NCBI RefSeq assembly: GCF_000380245.2
Contig: NZ_HG428741.1
Location: forward strand, 682,728-746,727
From: Bacillus massiliigorillae
GTDB taxonomy: Bacteria > Bacillota > Bacilli > Bacillales > DSM-1321
DNA length: 64,000 bases
Reading direction: 5' to 3'
How positions within the stretch are numbered: the first letter of the stretch is position 1; each line of letters opens with the position of its first letter. Below are positions 50,037 through 59,308 of this stretch, one piece after another. The notes under the pieces were generated by a model. The model searched no databases, was not told the DNA's origin, and saw nothing but the letters and a program-made list of their open reading frames with translations. A program made the translations under genes and the position numbers.

Positions 50037-50106
50037 ATATTTAAGATTAGAAACATCATGATAGTGCCATAAAGTTGCTGAATAACTTCATTTTTTTGGA
50101 GGGATG

Positions 50107-50490
50107 ATGTTGATCATTAAAGAATGTATAGGTTACGAATTAGTAAAAGAAAAACCAACTTCTCCACAAGATAACTTTAATAGCTCTCTGGTTACTTATA
50201 TTGAGGATGGCAGAGAAAAAACACTTCATGTTTTATATGTGAAATATTTTGAAGAGCTATTAGCAGAACAAGAGGGACTAAATCCTATTTGTAAGGTTGG
50301 AGAGCGGGAAGTATACATTAAAGATGTTGCAGCTTTAATTTGTTTATTACAAGATACGACATACAAAGATCGTAAAAGAGTATATATTAGTTCACAAAAG
50401 GTTTTTTCTGAAATTTTCGAAAATATTGATGTGGATCAAGTTAAATCTATTTTTCAAGGGTTAGAGGAACAGCAAACGTATACAGTTTGA
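50107..50490 (+). CDS. Hypothetical protein
   Basis: A soluble protein of 127 residues (start ATG 50107 or TTG 50110, after GGAGGG at 50098). It begins MLIIKECIGYELVKEKPTSP and ends GLEEQQTYTV. No membrane helix, signal peptide or known motif is visible. Predicted features are a mixed alpha/beta fold with an acidic C-terminal helix. It lies between scpB and ypuI, a place where B. subtilis has no such gene. Function unknown. Confidence 0.65.
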   Translation: MLIIKECIGYELVKEKPTSPQDNFNSSLVTYIEDGREKTLHVLYVKYFEELLAEQEGLNPICKVGEREVYIKDVAALICLLQDTTYKDRKRVYISSQKVFSEIFENIDVDQVKSIFQGLEEQQTYTV

Positions 50491-50532
50491 AGAATCTTCA
50501 AGGTTTCTTTAAAAATTAGGAGGATGTTTGAT

Positions 50533-51021
50533 TTGGGGAATAGTATTTTAATGACACAACTGGAAGAAGCGAAGAATTTCTTAGGTGATACAGTGACATT
50601 ATTAGGCGACTATCTGAATGAAAATAATTATAATGACCTTCAACATGAAAAAATTGGAAATGAATCATACTATAAAAGTTTATTATCAAATGTAAGAAGA
50701 TTAGAAGTTTTTTGTGATGAAGGCTACGAAGCCTGTAAAATCGTTTTGAAAAACGAAGTGTTTCATAAAGGAGCAGCCGAAAAAACATTATATAAAATTT
50801 ATCATCAATGTATAGAAGAATTCTTTTCTCCAAAAAATGACGCTTGGTATGAAGATAGCCGATCCGCATATACCGGTAGAAACTCCATCAAATTTCATTA
50901 TGAAGTACCAGAATCTTTTTCGAATTTAATTAAGAAGTTGGAAAGTGACTTCCAAAGCATACGAGAAGACTTAGAGTATTACGAAACAGATTACCGCACA
51001 AAGATGCTCCAATCTAAATAA
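50533..51021 (+). CDS. ypuI: YpuI-like protein (DUF3907)
   Basis: A 162-residue soluble helical protein. The most telling stretch is AAEKTLYKIYHQCIEEFFSP (about residues 81-100), then WYEDSRSAYTGRN, which belongs to the YpuI/DUF3907 family of Bacillus. The frame opens at ATG 50524, but AGGAGG (50518-50523) directly touches that codon, so TTG at 50533 is preferred. Function unknown. Position after scpAB agrees with B. subtilis. Confidence 0.85.
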   Translation: MGNSILMTQLEEAKNFLGDTVTLLGDYLNENNYNDLQHEKIGNESYYKSLLSNVRRLEVFCDEGYEACKIVLKNEVFHKGAAEKTLYKIYHQCIEEFFSPKNDAWYEDSRSAYTGRNSIKFHYEVPESFSNLIKKLESDFQSIREDLEYYETDYRTKMLQSK

Positions 51022-51027
51022 TTTTAT

Positions 51028-51074
51028 AAAAAAACGAAGAGATTGAAGGGTGTTCAATTTTTTCGTTTTTTTTG
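51028..51074 (+). terminator. Terminator of ypuI
   Basis: AAAAAACGAA pairs with TTCGTTTTTT, with an inner ATTGAA/TTCAAT stem, followed by T. Confidence 0.85.
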
Positions 51075-51156
51075 TTTTCAAAAACCCCTCTGATTTAAAT
51101 AAATGACTCATGATATAAGCTTTTAAAACATAAAAGTTAAGTGGGAGGTAGATGTC

Positions 51157-52032
51157 ATGAATGATTTTAAGGCGTATATTGAACAAGTGAAGAGTTGGCT
51201 TATAGAAGTGAAGAATTTTACATTGAACAGAAATATTGAAGCTGAGGAATTAACGCAGAACATTGGAGGAATTGAAACGTATATTTCTTCGATAGAAGAA
51301 GGAGAAATAACGGAAAGTGAAATTATTACACTACAATCATATGTGAATGACACGAATATTCTCTTAACTGAATATGCCGTAGACGATGAAGAATACCGCC
51401 AATTACATGTCCCGATAGGTCAGCATAAATTACCACCACTGCCTTATAATTATGATGCTTTAGAGCCTTATATTTCTACTGAAATTATGAAGTTACATCA
51501 TGATAAACATCATCAAGCGTATGTGGATGGGCTGAATAAAGCGGAAAATATGATGAAAAAGGCGCGTGAAACAAATGATTTCGCCTTATTGAAGCATTGG
51601 GAGAGAGAAGCTGCTTTTCATGGTTCAGGACATTATTTACATACGATTTTTTGGGATGTTATGAGTCCGAAAGGTGGAGGCGAGCCAAAAGGAGCATTGC
51701 TTCAGCAAATTAGGAAAGATTTTGGAAGCTATGATGCATTTAAAAAACAATTTTCAGAAGCAGCGAAGCAGGTGGAAGGAGTGGGGTGGGCAATCCTTGT
51801 GTGGTCTCCACGCTCAAGACGACTTGAGATTTTGCAAAGTGAACGTCATCAATTATTAACACAATGGGATACCATACCACTTCTTGTGTTGGACGTGTGG
51901 GAACATGCGTATTATTTACAATATAAAAATAATCGCGGAGAATACGTTGATAATTGGTGGAATATTGTTAATTGGCCGGCTGTCGAAGAACGATTTCAAA
52001 AAGCTCAAAAGTTACAGTGGAAGCCTTATTAA
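51157..52032 (+). CDS. sodF: Fe/Mn superoxide dismutase with N-terminal extension (SodF-like)
   Basis: A 291-residue protein. Residues 1-85 form a helical acidic extension (NDFKAYIEQVKSWLIEVKNF) not found in ordinary dismutases. The SOD domain follows: LPPLPYNYDALEPYIS (about 91-106), MKLHHDKHHQAYVDGL (metal His), a second His in HGSGHYLHTIFW, and the DVWEHAYYLQYKN motif (Asp and His, about 247-259). This two-part layout matches B. subtilis SodF. Metal choice cannot be told. AGTGGGAGG precedes the ATG. It is a single gene inserted between ypuI and dacB. Confidence 0.88.
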   Translation: MNDFKAYIEQVKSWLIEVKNFTLNRNIEAEELTQNIGGIETYISSIEEGEITESEIITLQSYVNDTNILLTEYAVDDEEYRQLHVPIGQHKLPPLPYNYDALEPYISTEIMKLHHDKHHQAYVDGLNKAENMMKKARETNDFALLKHWEREAAFHGSGHYLHTIFWDVMSPKGGGEPKGALLQQIRKDFGSYDAFKKQFSEAAKQVEGVGWAILVWSPRSRRLEILQSERHQLLTQWDTIPLLVLDVWEHAYYLQYKNNRGEYVDNWWNIVNWPAVEERFQKAQKLQWKPY

Positions 52033-52077
52033 CAGGAGGCTTTATATAGAAATATGAAATATATATTGATGAAAGTA

Positions 52078-52132
52078 AAGAAGAGAGTAAAAAAGTGAAT
52101 CGAAATCACTTTTTGCTCTCTTTTTCTTTTTG
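52078..52132 (+). terminator. Terminator of sodF
   Basis: GAAGAGAGTAAAAAAGTGA pairs with TCACTTTTTGCTCTCTTTTTC, followed by T-rich sequence. Confidence 0.88.
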
Positions 52133-52160
52133 TCATAACACTTGTCCTTTTGCATACACT
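52132..52160 (+). promoter_or_regulatory. Sigma-E promoter of dacB-spmA-spmB
   Basis: GTCATAAC (52132-52139), 13 bases, CATACACT (52153-52160). Both boxes fit the mother-cell sigma-E consensus (GTCATATT...CATACANT). It lies 32 bases before dacB. Confidence 0.82.
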
Positions 52161-52191
52161 TGTACAAAACAGGTAAAGGATGTAGGATTCC

Positions 52192-53358
52192 ATGCGTGTG
52201 AAAAAAATAGCTATCATGATATTGTTTTTTTTACTTTTTTCTATATTTATTCCTCATAGTTCTAGTGCAAAAATGGATAGTACAGAAAATAGTATGACTG
52301 TTAGTGCGGAAAGCGCTGTGTTAATGGAACAAGAAAGCGGGAGAGTTCTGTTTGAGAAAAATGCCCATGAAAAAAAGAGAATCGCCAGTATAACGAAAAT
52401 CATGACAGCTATTCTTGCGGTTGAGTCGGGTAAGTTAAATGAGATGGTTACCGTTAGTGGACGGGCATTTGGAACGGAAGGATCATCGTTATATTTAAAA
52501 CAAGGACAGAAAATGAAGTTAAAAGATTTAGTGTATGGCTTAATGCTTCGCTCGGGAAACGATGCCGCTGTAGCTATTGCCGAACATGTTGGAGGTAGCT
52601 TAGAAGGATTCGTGCTGTTAATGAACCAGAAAGCACAAGAAATTGGAATGACAAATACGTCATTCACTAATCCACATGGGCTAGATAACACACCTAATCA
52701 TTATTCAACTGCTTATGACATGGCTTTATTAACTCGATATGCAATGAATAATGCAACTTACGCGGAAATAGCAGGTACAAAAAATCATAAAGCATCGAAT
52801 CCAAACGAAGCGTGGGATTATTCTTGGAATAACAAAAATAAAATGTTAAAGCTTTATGAATATTCAACTGGAGGAAAAACAGGATTTACGAAGTTGGCTA
52901 GACGTACGCTAGTATCAACAGCTACAAAAGATGATCTTTCTCTTATAGCGGTTACATTAAATGCTGGTGATGATTGGAATGACCATATGTCGCTTTTTGA
53001 TTATGGCTTTAAAGATTATGATTTGACAGAAATTATGAAAGCTGGAAAGGTTAAAAAAATAAAAAACTCCTTCTATAAAAATAAAGTAGTGATTTTAGAG
53101 CCGTTTCAATATCCATTGACTAATGAGGAAAAAGACCAACTACATATAGAAATCAAACTCATTAAACCGAAGGACGATTGGTCAAGAAAAGAAAACGTTC
53201 CTACTACTGTGGGAAAGGCGTATATAATGCTTGGCGATGATGTAATAGGTACACGTAATATTCATTATGGACTCGATGTTAAAACTAAACGGACGAGTTT
53301 TCTCGAAAGTTGGACGAACACATTTCTAATGATATTGGGCTTGAAAGAACATGGTTAA
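52192..53358 (+). CDS. dacB: D-alanyl-D-alanine carboxypeptidase DacB (spore cortex)
   Basis: A 388-residue penicillin-binding protein with a signal peptide (MILFFLLFSIFIPHSSSA, in about residues 7-24). Active-site motifs are SITK (about 65-68), SGN (about 122-124) and KTG (about 226-228). DacB trims stem peptides in the spore cortex. Overlap with spmA by eight bases and a sigma-E promoter upstream agree with the dacB-spmA-spmB operon of B. subtilis. Confidence 0.93.
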   Translation: MRVKKIAIMILFFLLFSIFIPHSSSAKMDSTENSMTVSAESAVLMEQESGRVLFEKNAHEKKRIASITKIMTAILAVESGKLNEMVTVSGRAFGTEGSSLYLKQGQKMKLKDLVYGLMLRSGNDAAVAIAEHVGGSLEGFVLLMNQKAQEIGMTNTSFTNPHGLDNTPNHYSTAYDMALLTRYAMNNATYAEIAGTKNHKASNPNEAWDYSWNNKNKMLKLYEYSTGGKTGFTKLARRTLVSTATKDDLSLIAVTLNAGDDWNDHMSLFDYGFKDYDLTEIMKAGKVKKIKNSFYKNKVVILEPFQYPLTNEEKDQLHIEIKLIKPKDDWSRKENVPTTVGKAYIMLGDDVIGTRNIHYGLDVKTKRTSFLESWTNTFLMILGLKEHG

Positions 53359-53944
53359 TTATATTTGGGTAGGAATGATGATTGTTGGTTTTGTTTTTGC
53401 GGCCATTAATGGAACAGTTGATGAAGTGAATAAAGCGCTATTTAAAGCAGCTACAGATGCTGTGACCATTTGTTTTGGGTTGATGAGTGTACTTGTTTTT
53501 TGGTTGGGATTAATGAAAATTGCGGAGGATTCAGGTCTATTAGTAAAGCTTTCTAAACTATTTAGACCTATTGTTCGTAAACTATTTCCGGAAGTTCCTC
53601 CTGATCATCCTGCGATGGGCTATATCTTATCTAATATGATGGCGAATACATTTGGGTTAGGTAATGCCGCAACTCCACTTGGAATAAAAGCAATGGAGCA
53701 ATTAAAGGAATTGAATAAAGGGAAAAATGAAGCTAGTCGGTCGATGATTACTTTTTTAGCAATAAATACATCATGTATAACGCTTATACCGACTACAGTT
53801 ATCGCAATACGAATGACTCATGGCTCGGTCAATCCCACAGATATTATATTACCTACGATTTTAGCGACTATTATTTCAATGATTGGTGGAGTATTAATTG
53901 ACCGATTCTTTTATGAGAGACGTAAGCGCAGTGGGAGAGGGTAG
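53351..53944 (+). CDS. spmA: Spore maturation protein A
   Basis: A 197-residue membrane protein of the nucleoside-recognition (Gate) family. Signatures are DAVTICFGLMSVLVFWLGLM (about residues 36-55), HPAMGYILSNMMANTFGLGNAATPLGIKAM (in about 81-110) and the membrane segment INTSCITLIPTTVIAIR. It acts with SpmB in spore core dehydration. It overlaps dacB, so translation is coupled. Confidence 0.94.
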   Translation: MVNYIWVGMMIVGFVFAAINGTVDEVNKALFKAATDAVTICFGLMSVLVFWLGLMKIAEDSGLLVKLSKLFRPIVRKLFPEVPPDHPAMGYILSNMMANTFGLGNAATPLGIKAMEQLKELNKGKNEASRSMITFLAINTSCITLIPTTVIAIRMTHGSVNPTDIILPTILATIISMIGGVLIDRFFYERRKRSGRG

Positions 53945-53946
53945 AT

Positions 53947-54480
53947 TTGCAATGGATTACAAATATTTCAGTATGGATTTTACCTATATTAATAGGTGGT
54001 ATTCTTATATATGGAACGATTAAAAAAGTACACACATATGAAAGTTTTGTAGAGGGTGGTAAAGAAGGTATTACGATTTCTTTTTCCATTATTCCGTATT
54101 TAATAGGTATGCTGGTAGCAATTGCTGTATTTCGAGCTTCGGGAGCGATGGATGCTTTTGTTTCTTTAATTAAACCGCTGTTTTCTTTTATAGGTGTTCC
54201 ATCAGAAATCGTTCCATTAGCATTAATACGTCCTATTTCAGGAAATGCAGCATTAGGTATGACGAGTGATTTAATGGCGACACATGGAGCAGATTCCTTT
54301 ATTGGAAGATTAGCATCTGTCATTCAAGGAAGTACGGATACTACTTTTTATGTACTTACTGTCTATTTTGGAGCGGTAGGGATTAAAAAAATGGGAGATG
54401 CATTAAAAGTAGGGTTATTAGCAGACTTAGTTGGTTTAATTGCTGCAGTTTTTGTGGTTGTATATATCTTTGGTTATTGA
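53947..54480 (+). CDS. spmB: Spore maturation protein B
   Basis: A 177-residue membrane protein related to SpmA. Signatures are YESFVEGGKEGITISFSIIP (about residues 30-49), LIRPISGNAALGMTSDLMA (in about 93-111) and VIQGSTDTTFYVLTVYFGAVG. The TTG start at 53947 follows GAGAGGG and is two bases after the spmA stop. It closes the operon. Confidence 0.93.
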   Translation: MQWITNISVWILPILIGGILIYGTIKKVHTYESFVEGGKEGITISFSIIPYLIGMLVAIAVFRASGAMDAFVSLIKPLFSFIGVPSEIVPLALIRPISGNAALGMTSDLMATHGADSFIGRLASVIQGSTDTTFYVLTVYFGAVGIKKMGDALKVGLLADLVGLIAAVFVVVYIFGY

Positions 54481-54483
54481 GGT

Positions 54484-54536
54484 AAGGGCTGTCCGAGAAT
54501 TGATTGAAAATCAATTCTCGGACAGCCCTTTTACGC
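54484..54536 (+). terminator. Terminator of dacB-spmAB
   Basis: AAGGGCTGTCCGAGAATTGA pairs perfectly with TCAATTCTCGGACAGCCCTT, one of the longest perfect hairpins in the window, followed by T. Confidence 0.95.
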
Positions 54537-54762
54537 TTTATTCCCTCTTTATTGTATGTTGTATCAAACCTGGTTTATTTGTTAGAATATTTAATTTAAG
54601 GAAAAATTAAGAATAATAGTATAAAGTTAGGAATGTGTTTGAATAGTATGTTTTCTTTTATGCAATGAAGTTTGCTTTTGCTTTTTGTATGAAATATGCC
54701 ATAATTATATATTGCTTGTTTAGGTTATTAAACAAGAGACAATATGTAAGAGGTGATAAATA

Positions 54763-55497
54763 ATGGAAAGATTACAAAAAGTAATTGCACACTCTGGCGT
54801 GGCTTCTAGAAGGAAGGCGGAAGAGTTAATTTTAGATGGTAGGGTAACAGTGAATGGGGAGGTTGTACGAACACTAGGTACGAAAGTAGGACCAAATGAT
54901 AAAGTTGAAGTAAATGGTGTGCCATTAACGAGTGAGGCTCCTGTTTATTTTATGTTAAATAAGCCTCGTGGCGTTATTTCAGCAGTTCAAGATGATAAAA
55001 ATCGTAAAGTTGTTACAGATTTCTTTCCAATGATTCCAGAAAGAATTTATCCGATTGGTCGACTTGACTATGATACATCAGGATTATTATTGCTGACTAA
55101 TGATGGGGATTTTGCTAACGCATTAATGCATCCAAAAAATGAAGTAGAAAAAATTTATGTTGCTAAAGTAAAAGGAATTCCGTCACGTGAGCAATTGAAG
55201 AAGCTTCAATATGGTGTGAAGCTTGAAGATGGAATGACAGCTCCAGCAAACGTAAAGTTCCTGTCTGCAGATAAAAAGAAAAATACAGCCATTATTCAAA
55301 TTGGTATACATGAAGGAAGAAACAGACAAGTACGTAGAATGTTTGAGGCAATTGGACATCCAGTTATGAAGTTAAAACGAGAGCAATATGGATTTTTAAC
55401 ATTGCGTGGATTGAATACGGGAGATGCTCGAGAATTAACGCCTCATGAAGTAAAACAATTGAGAGTATTAGCTACCAGTATTCGTAAGAAAAAGTAA
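54763..55497 (+). CDS. rluB: 23S rRNA pseudouridine(2605) synthase
   Basis: A 244-residue RsuA-family pseudouridine synthase. An S4 RNA-binding domain spans about residues 1-60 (MERLQKVIAHSGVASRRKAE). The catalytic Asp is in RLDYDTSGLLLLTNDGD (about 107-123). The KVKGIPS and GRNRQVRRMFEAIGHPV motifs complete the family pattern. GAGGTGAT precedes the ATG. Position before resA agrees with B. subtilis RluB. Confidence 0.93.
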   Translation: MERLQKVIAHSGVASRRKAEELILDGRVTVNGEVVRTLGTKVGPNDKVEVNGVPLTSEAPVYFMLNKPRGVISAVQDDKNRKVVTDFFPMIPERIYPIGRLDYDTSGLLLLTNDGDFANALMHPKNEVEKIYVAKVKGIPSREQLKKLQYGVKLEDGMTAPANVKFLSADKKKNTAIIQIGIHEGRNRQVRRMFEAIGHPVMKLKREQYGFLTLRGLNTGDARELTPHEVKQLRVLATSIRKKK

Positions 55498-55584
55498 AAT
55501 TTTCATACAACATTCATTTTTCTAAACAATATAGCGGTATTAGTAAATGCTATACTGTCGTAAAGAACATATAGGGGGATAACA

Positions 55585-56115
55585 ATGGGGAACAAGAAGC
55601 GTCGTCTCATCATGAGATCGGTAGTGCTTGGATTATTGGGAATCGCTATTCTTTATACACTTTATGCGAACTTTACGAAGGAAGATAATAAGGTAGTTGC
55701 CAAAGGACAAGAAGCCCCAGATTTTGTATTAACAGACTTAGAGGGAAAGAAACATCAACTTTCTGATTATAAAGGACAAGGTGTGTTTTTGAATTTTTGG
55801 GGTACTTGGTGTCCTCCTTGTAAAGAAGAGATGCCTTATATGGACAATCAATATCAACAATATAAAGACAAAGGGGTACAAGTTTTAGCGGTAAATATTG
55901 AAGAATCAGAAGTAGCGGTATCTAGTTTTGTGAAAAAACTAGGACTCTCTTTTCCAGTGCCATTAGATCGTGATGGGCGAGTAAATGATGCATATGGTGT
56001 TTTTAATCTTCCAGTTACATTTCTTATCGATAAAAATGGAAAGATTATCGATATTATTGAAGCGGGAATGACGGAAGAACTCGTTCGACAACAAATGGAA
56101 AGAATTAAACCATAA
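55585..56115 (+). CDS. resA: Thiol-disulfide oxidoreductase ResA
   Basis: A 176-residue membrane-anchored thioredoxin-like protein. One N-terminal helix (RSVVLGLLGIAILYTLYA, about residues 11-28) anchors it outside the cell. The active site is WGTWCPPCKEE (about 72-82), with the catalytic Glu in NIEESEV. It keeps apocytochrome c cysteines reduced for heme attachment by ResBC. AGGGGGAT precedes the ATG. First gene of the res set. Confidence 0.94.
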   Translation: MGNKKRRLIMRSVVLGLLGIAILYTLYANFTKEDNKVVAKGQEAPDFVLTDLEGKKHQLSDYKGQGVFLNFWGTWCPPCKEEMPYMDNQYQQYKDKGVQVLAVNIEESEVAVSSFVKKLGLSFPVPLDRDGRVNDAYGVFNLPVTFLIDKNGKIIDIIEAGMTEELVRQQMERIKP

Positions 56116-56135
56116 ACATTGGGGAGTTTTTAATC

Positions 56136-57764
56136 ATGAAAGATGTGAAATGTGAATGTGGACATGTTAATCCGCATGGAACAATTCTTTGTGAATCTTG
56201 TGGGAGAATGCTTGCTGAAGATGGGGAGGATAATAAGCTTGTTGATATGCGTTATGAGGGTACAGCTAGGCGCTCGCAAACGTATAAGAAAACAATTGTC
56301 GATAAAATTTGGAATTTTTTCTCTTCAGTAAAAGTAGGAGTTTGGCTGATTATCATTACTTTACTTGCCTCTTCTCTAGGTACTATCTTTCCGCAACAGG
56401 CATACATACCTCAAACACTTCCTCCAGAGCAATATTATCGAGAGGAATATGGAAAGTTAGGGAAACTCTATTATGACCTTGGATTCAATCAATTATATAG
56501 CTCATGGTGGTATATCATTTTAGTCGCATCTCTTGGAATTTCTTTAGTAATCTGTAGTCTAGACAGAGTTGTACCTTTATATCGAGCTTTAAAAACACAG
56601 AGAGTCGATCGTCATGAGGATTTTTTAAGAAGACAACGAGTGTATGGTGTCACACAATTGGAAGACCATGATGTAGATATTGCAACAATAAAGAAAAGAT
56701 TACAGGATAGCAAGTTTAAAGTGAGAGAAGTAGATGGGAAAATTCTCGCTGAAAAAGGTCGATTTTCACGCTGGGGTCCATACATCAATCATATTGGTTT
56801 AATTATTGTTCTAATTAGTGGAATGATGAGATTAGTACCGGGTATGTATTACGATAAGGTTCTTTGGGTCCGTGAAGGTGAGACTGAGGCGATACCAGGT
56901 ACAAAGGGAGAATATTATTTAGAGAACAAGAAGTTCACAATGGAAGTTTATGATAAGGAAAAAGAATCTGAAGTATTTACTACGGCTATTGAAAAGAACG
57001 GCATGGTAGCAAAAAACTTTCAAACTGATGCAGTATTGTATAAAGCCGATGGAGAACCTCTCCCTGGTGAAAAACCAAAGCTTAAACAAGAAAAAGAACA
57101 AATTATAAAAGTAAATGAGCCTTTAAAATTCAGAACTTTCGCACTTTATCAAGTCACTTATAAGTTAGATGAACTTAATAAAATGTCATTTTATCTGACA
57201 GAGAAAAGTTCTGGAAATAAATTAGGAATGGTTACGTTAGATTTACATAATCCAGAGAAAACATTTGACTTGGGAAATGGAAACAAAGTGGAAGTAGTTA
57301 GCTATTTACCTGATTGGGAATTGAATGACGAAGGGGAGCCTATTACAAAAACAAGGATTCCTAATAATCCTGCCTTTGTATTTAGAATGATTACACCTGA
57401 TAAGCCTGATGGGGAAATAAGCTTTGTAGCCATTAAGAAAACGATTGAAGCTTCAGAGAATAATACATATAAGATGGCGTTTGCAGGTATTGAAACAAAA
57501 AATGTAGCAGGATTAACTGTTAGAAAAGATTTGACATTACCAATACTCGGACTAGGTGGATTCATTTTTATGATAGGGGTAATCCAAGGAGCTTATTGGA
57601 ATCATCGTCGAATTTGGATACAGAAAAAAGGCAATACCATTATCCTAGCTGCTCATACAAACAAAAACTGGCATGGTTTAAAGAGAGAAATTAAGAAAAC
57701 GATTGAAGGTTTAGGGTTAAATGAACCGGAAGATCAAGTCGAAAAGAAGGAATCAGCTCAATAG
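56136..57764 (+). CDS. resB: Cytochrome c biogenesis protein ResB
   Basis: A 542-residue membrane protein. An N-terminal zinc-ribbon-like part carries CECGH and CESCG (about residues 4-22). Four membrane helices are seen (VGVWLIIITLLASSLGTIFP, SWWYIILVASLGISLVICSL, INHIGLIIVLISGMMRLV and, near the end, LTLPILGLGGFIFMIGVIQG), with a large outer loop between the last two. With ResC it forms the system II heme handling and ligation complex. Confidence 0.94.
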   Translation: MKDVKCECGHVNPHGTILCESCGRMLAEDGEDNKLVDMRYEGTARRSQTYKKTIVDKIWNFFSSVKVGVWLIIITLLASSLGTIFPQQAYIPQTLPPEQYYREEYGKLGKLYYDLGFNQLYSSWWYIILVASLGISLVICSLDRVVPLYRALKTQRVDRHEDFLRRQRVYGVTQLEDHDVDIATIKKRLQDSKFKVREVDGKILAEKGRFSRWGPYINHIGLIIVLISGMMRLVPGMYYDKVLWVREGETEAIPGTKGEYYLENKKFTMEVYDKEKESEVFTTAIEKNGMVAKNFQTDAVLYKADGEPLPGEKPKLKQEKEQIIKVNEPLKFRTFALYQVTYKLDELNKMSFYLTEKSSGNKLGMVTLDLHNPEKTFDLGNGNKVEVVSYLPDWELNDEGEPITKTRIPNNPAFVFRMITPDKPDGEISFVAIKKTIEASENNTYKMAFAGIETKNVAGLTVRKDLTLPILGLGGFIFMIGVIQGAYWNHRRIWIQKKGNTIILAAHTNKNWHGLKREIKKTIEGLGLNEPEDQVEKKESAQ

Positions 57765-57777
57765 GGGGAAATAAGAA

Positions 57778-58956
57778 ATGGTTGAACTTAGCGGTAATTT
57801 GCTGTTTCTAGCATTTATTCTATACTTAGTAGCAACTTTATTCTTTGGCGGCGCTATTAAGGGGAAAAATCAAGATGCAACGCCAAAGTTGCGTAAAACG
57901 TCTTTAATAGGAATTACTATTACAATCGTTGGTTTTCTAGCACAGTTAGGATATTTTATTACAAGATGGATAGCTTCTGGACACGCTCCAGTTAGTAATC
58001 TATTTGAATTTATAACATTCTTCGGTATGATGCTTGTTGGTGCATTTATTATTATTTTCTTCATTTACCGAGTAAATGTTTTAGGTGTATTTACTTTGCC
58101 AATTGCAACACTTCTTATTGCTTATGCAGCTATGTTTCCTAGAGAGATTACACCACTTGTTCCATCACTTCAAAGTAATTGGCTACATATTCATGTCACA
58201 ACAGCTGCAGCTGGACAAGCTATCCTTGCCATTAGCTTTGCAGCAGGCTTAATTTATTTAATTAAAGTTGTAGATCAATCGAAAAGTAGCAAGAAAACAT
58301 TTTGGTTAGAAACAGTTGTGTTTTTTCTAGTTCTTACTTTAGGTTATATCCTTGCTTCGTCGATCTTCGCTGCACAAGGTTATGAAGCGAAATTTGATTG
58401 GGTCGATAAAAACGAAATCAAATCAGAAACAGTATATGAATTGCCACCGTTAATTGGACCAAATGAAGGGGTTAGTAAAACAAAAGATGTGATGAAACCT
58501 TTCGTTGAAGCACCGGGATTTATTAATGCGAATAAAACTAATTCTGTCGTTTGGGCACTTTTAGTTGGAGTTGTTTTATACGGTTTATTACGCTTAATAT
58601 TACGAAAACGTATTAGTCATGCATTGCAGCCTCTTACTAGAAAAGTAGGGAAAGATTTATTAGATGAAGTTGGTTATCGTTCTGTTCTCATCGGCTTTCC
58701 GGTATTTACGTTAGGTGCATTAATATTTGCAATGATTTGGGCACAAATTGCGTGGACGAGATTCTGGGGATGGGACCCTAAAGAAGTTTGGGCATTAATC
58801 ACATGGTTATTTTACGCTGCTTTTCTACATTTACGATTATCCAAAGGATGGCATGGTGAGAAATCAGCTTGGCTCGCTGTAATCGGATTTGGTATTATTA
58901 TGTTTAATGCAATATTTGTAAATTTAGTTATTGCTGGACTTCATTCTTATGCATAA
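57778..58956 (+). CDS. resC: Cytochrome c biogenesis protein ResC (CcsA family)
   Basis: A 392-residue protein with about eight membrane helices. The heme-handling tryptophan-rich motif is WGWDPKEVWALITW (about residues 328-341), flanked by conserved His residues in WLHIHVTTAAAGQ and GLHSYA. GGGGGAAAT precedes the ATG, 13 bases after resB. It is the last gene before a terminator, so resD-resE has its own promoter as well. Confidence 0.94.
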   Translation: MVELSGNLLFLAFILYLVATLFFGGAIKGKNQDATPKLRKTSLIGITITIVGFLAQLGYFITRWIASGHAPVSNLFEFITFFGMMLVGAFIIIFFIYRVNVLGVFTLPIATLLIAYAAMFPREITPLVPSLQSNWLHIHVTTAAAGQAILAISFAAGLIYLIKVVDQSKSSKKTFWLETVVFFLVLTLGYILASSIFAAQGYEAKFDWVDKNEIKSETVYELPPLIGPNEGVSKTKDVMKPFVEAPGFINANKTNSVVWALLVGVVLYGLLRLILRKRISHALQPLTRKVGKDLLDEVGYRSVLIGFPVFTLGALIFAMIWAQIAWTRFWGWDPKEVWALITWLFYAAFLHLRLSKGWHGEKSAWLAVIGFGIIMFNAIFVNLVIAGLHSYA

Positions 58957-59024
58957 GAATGAACTAGTTTTGAAAATGAGTCGTATTTCGTTTAGAATAT
59001 AGATATAAGTAGAATATTTGTTCA

Positions 59025-59057
59025 AGCCTTCACCCATGTTGAGGTGAGGGTTTTTGA
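59025..59057 (+). terminator. Terminator of resABC
   Basis: CCTTCACC pairs with GGTGAGGG (one T-G pair) and is followed by T5. Confidence 0.82.
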
Positions 59058-59172
59058 ATGTAAGGTTAGGGAAAACAGAGTAAATTGTAGAGGGTTTTTA
59101 AAGAATAACTCCTGTTTTGGATAATTTATTACCGTTTTCGTGCTTTAAACATTGAGAAATGTACAAAGGTTA

Positions 59173-59201
59173 TTTCGCTTTTGCAGCTTTTTATATATAA
59201 T
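59173..59201 (+). promoter_or_regulatory. Possible promoter of resDE
   Basis: A perfect TATAAT lies at 59196-59201, with a poor -35 (TTTCGC) 17 bases upstream. A weak -35 would suit a gene that needs an activator such as ResD itself. The rest of the 250-base gap shows nothing clear. Confidence 0.42.
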
Positions 59202-59308
59202 GAAAGAGTTACAAACATTTAGATGTAAAAAAACAGTCTACTTTTTGTTAATAAAAATGATTGAACATATAATCATCATTTTGTGCTGTATGCAAAAGGG
59301 GAGGAAGT

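Noticed and set aside
49890..50072. Plus-strand frame of 60 codons across the end of scpB
   Set aside because: It runs through the three-way-junction structure and has no ribosome site; the structure explains the region better.
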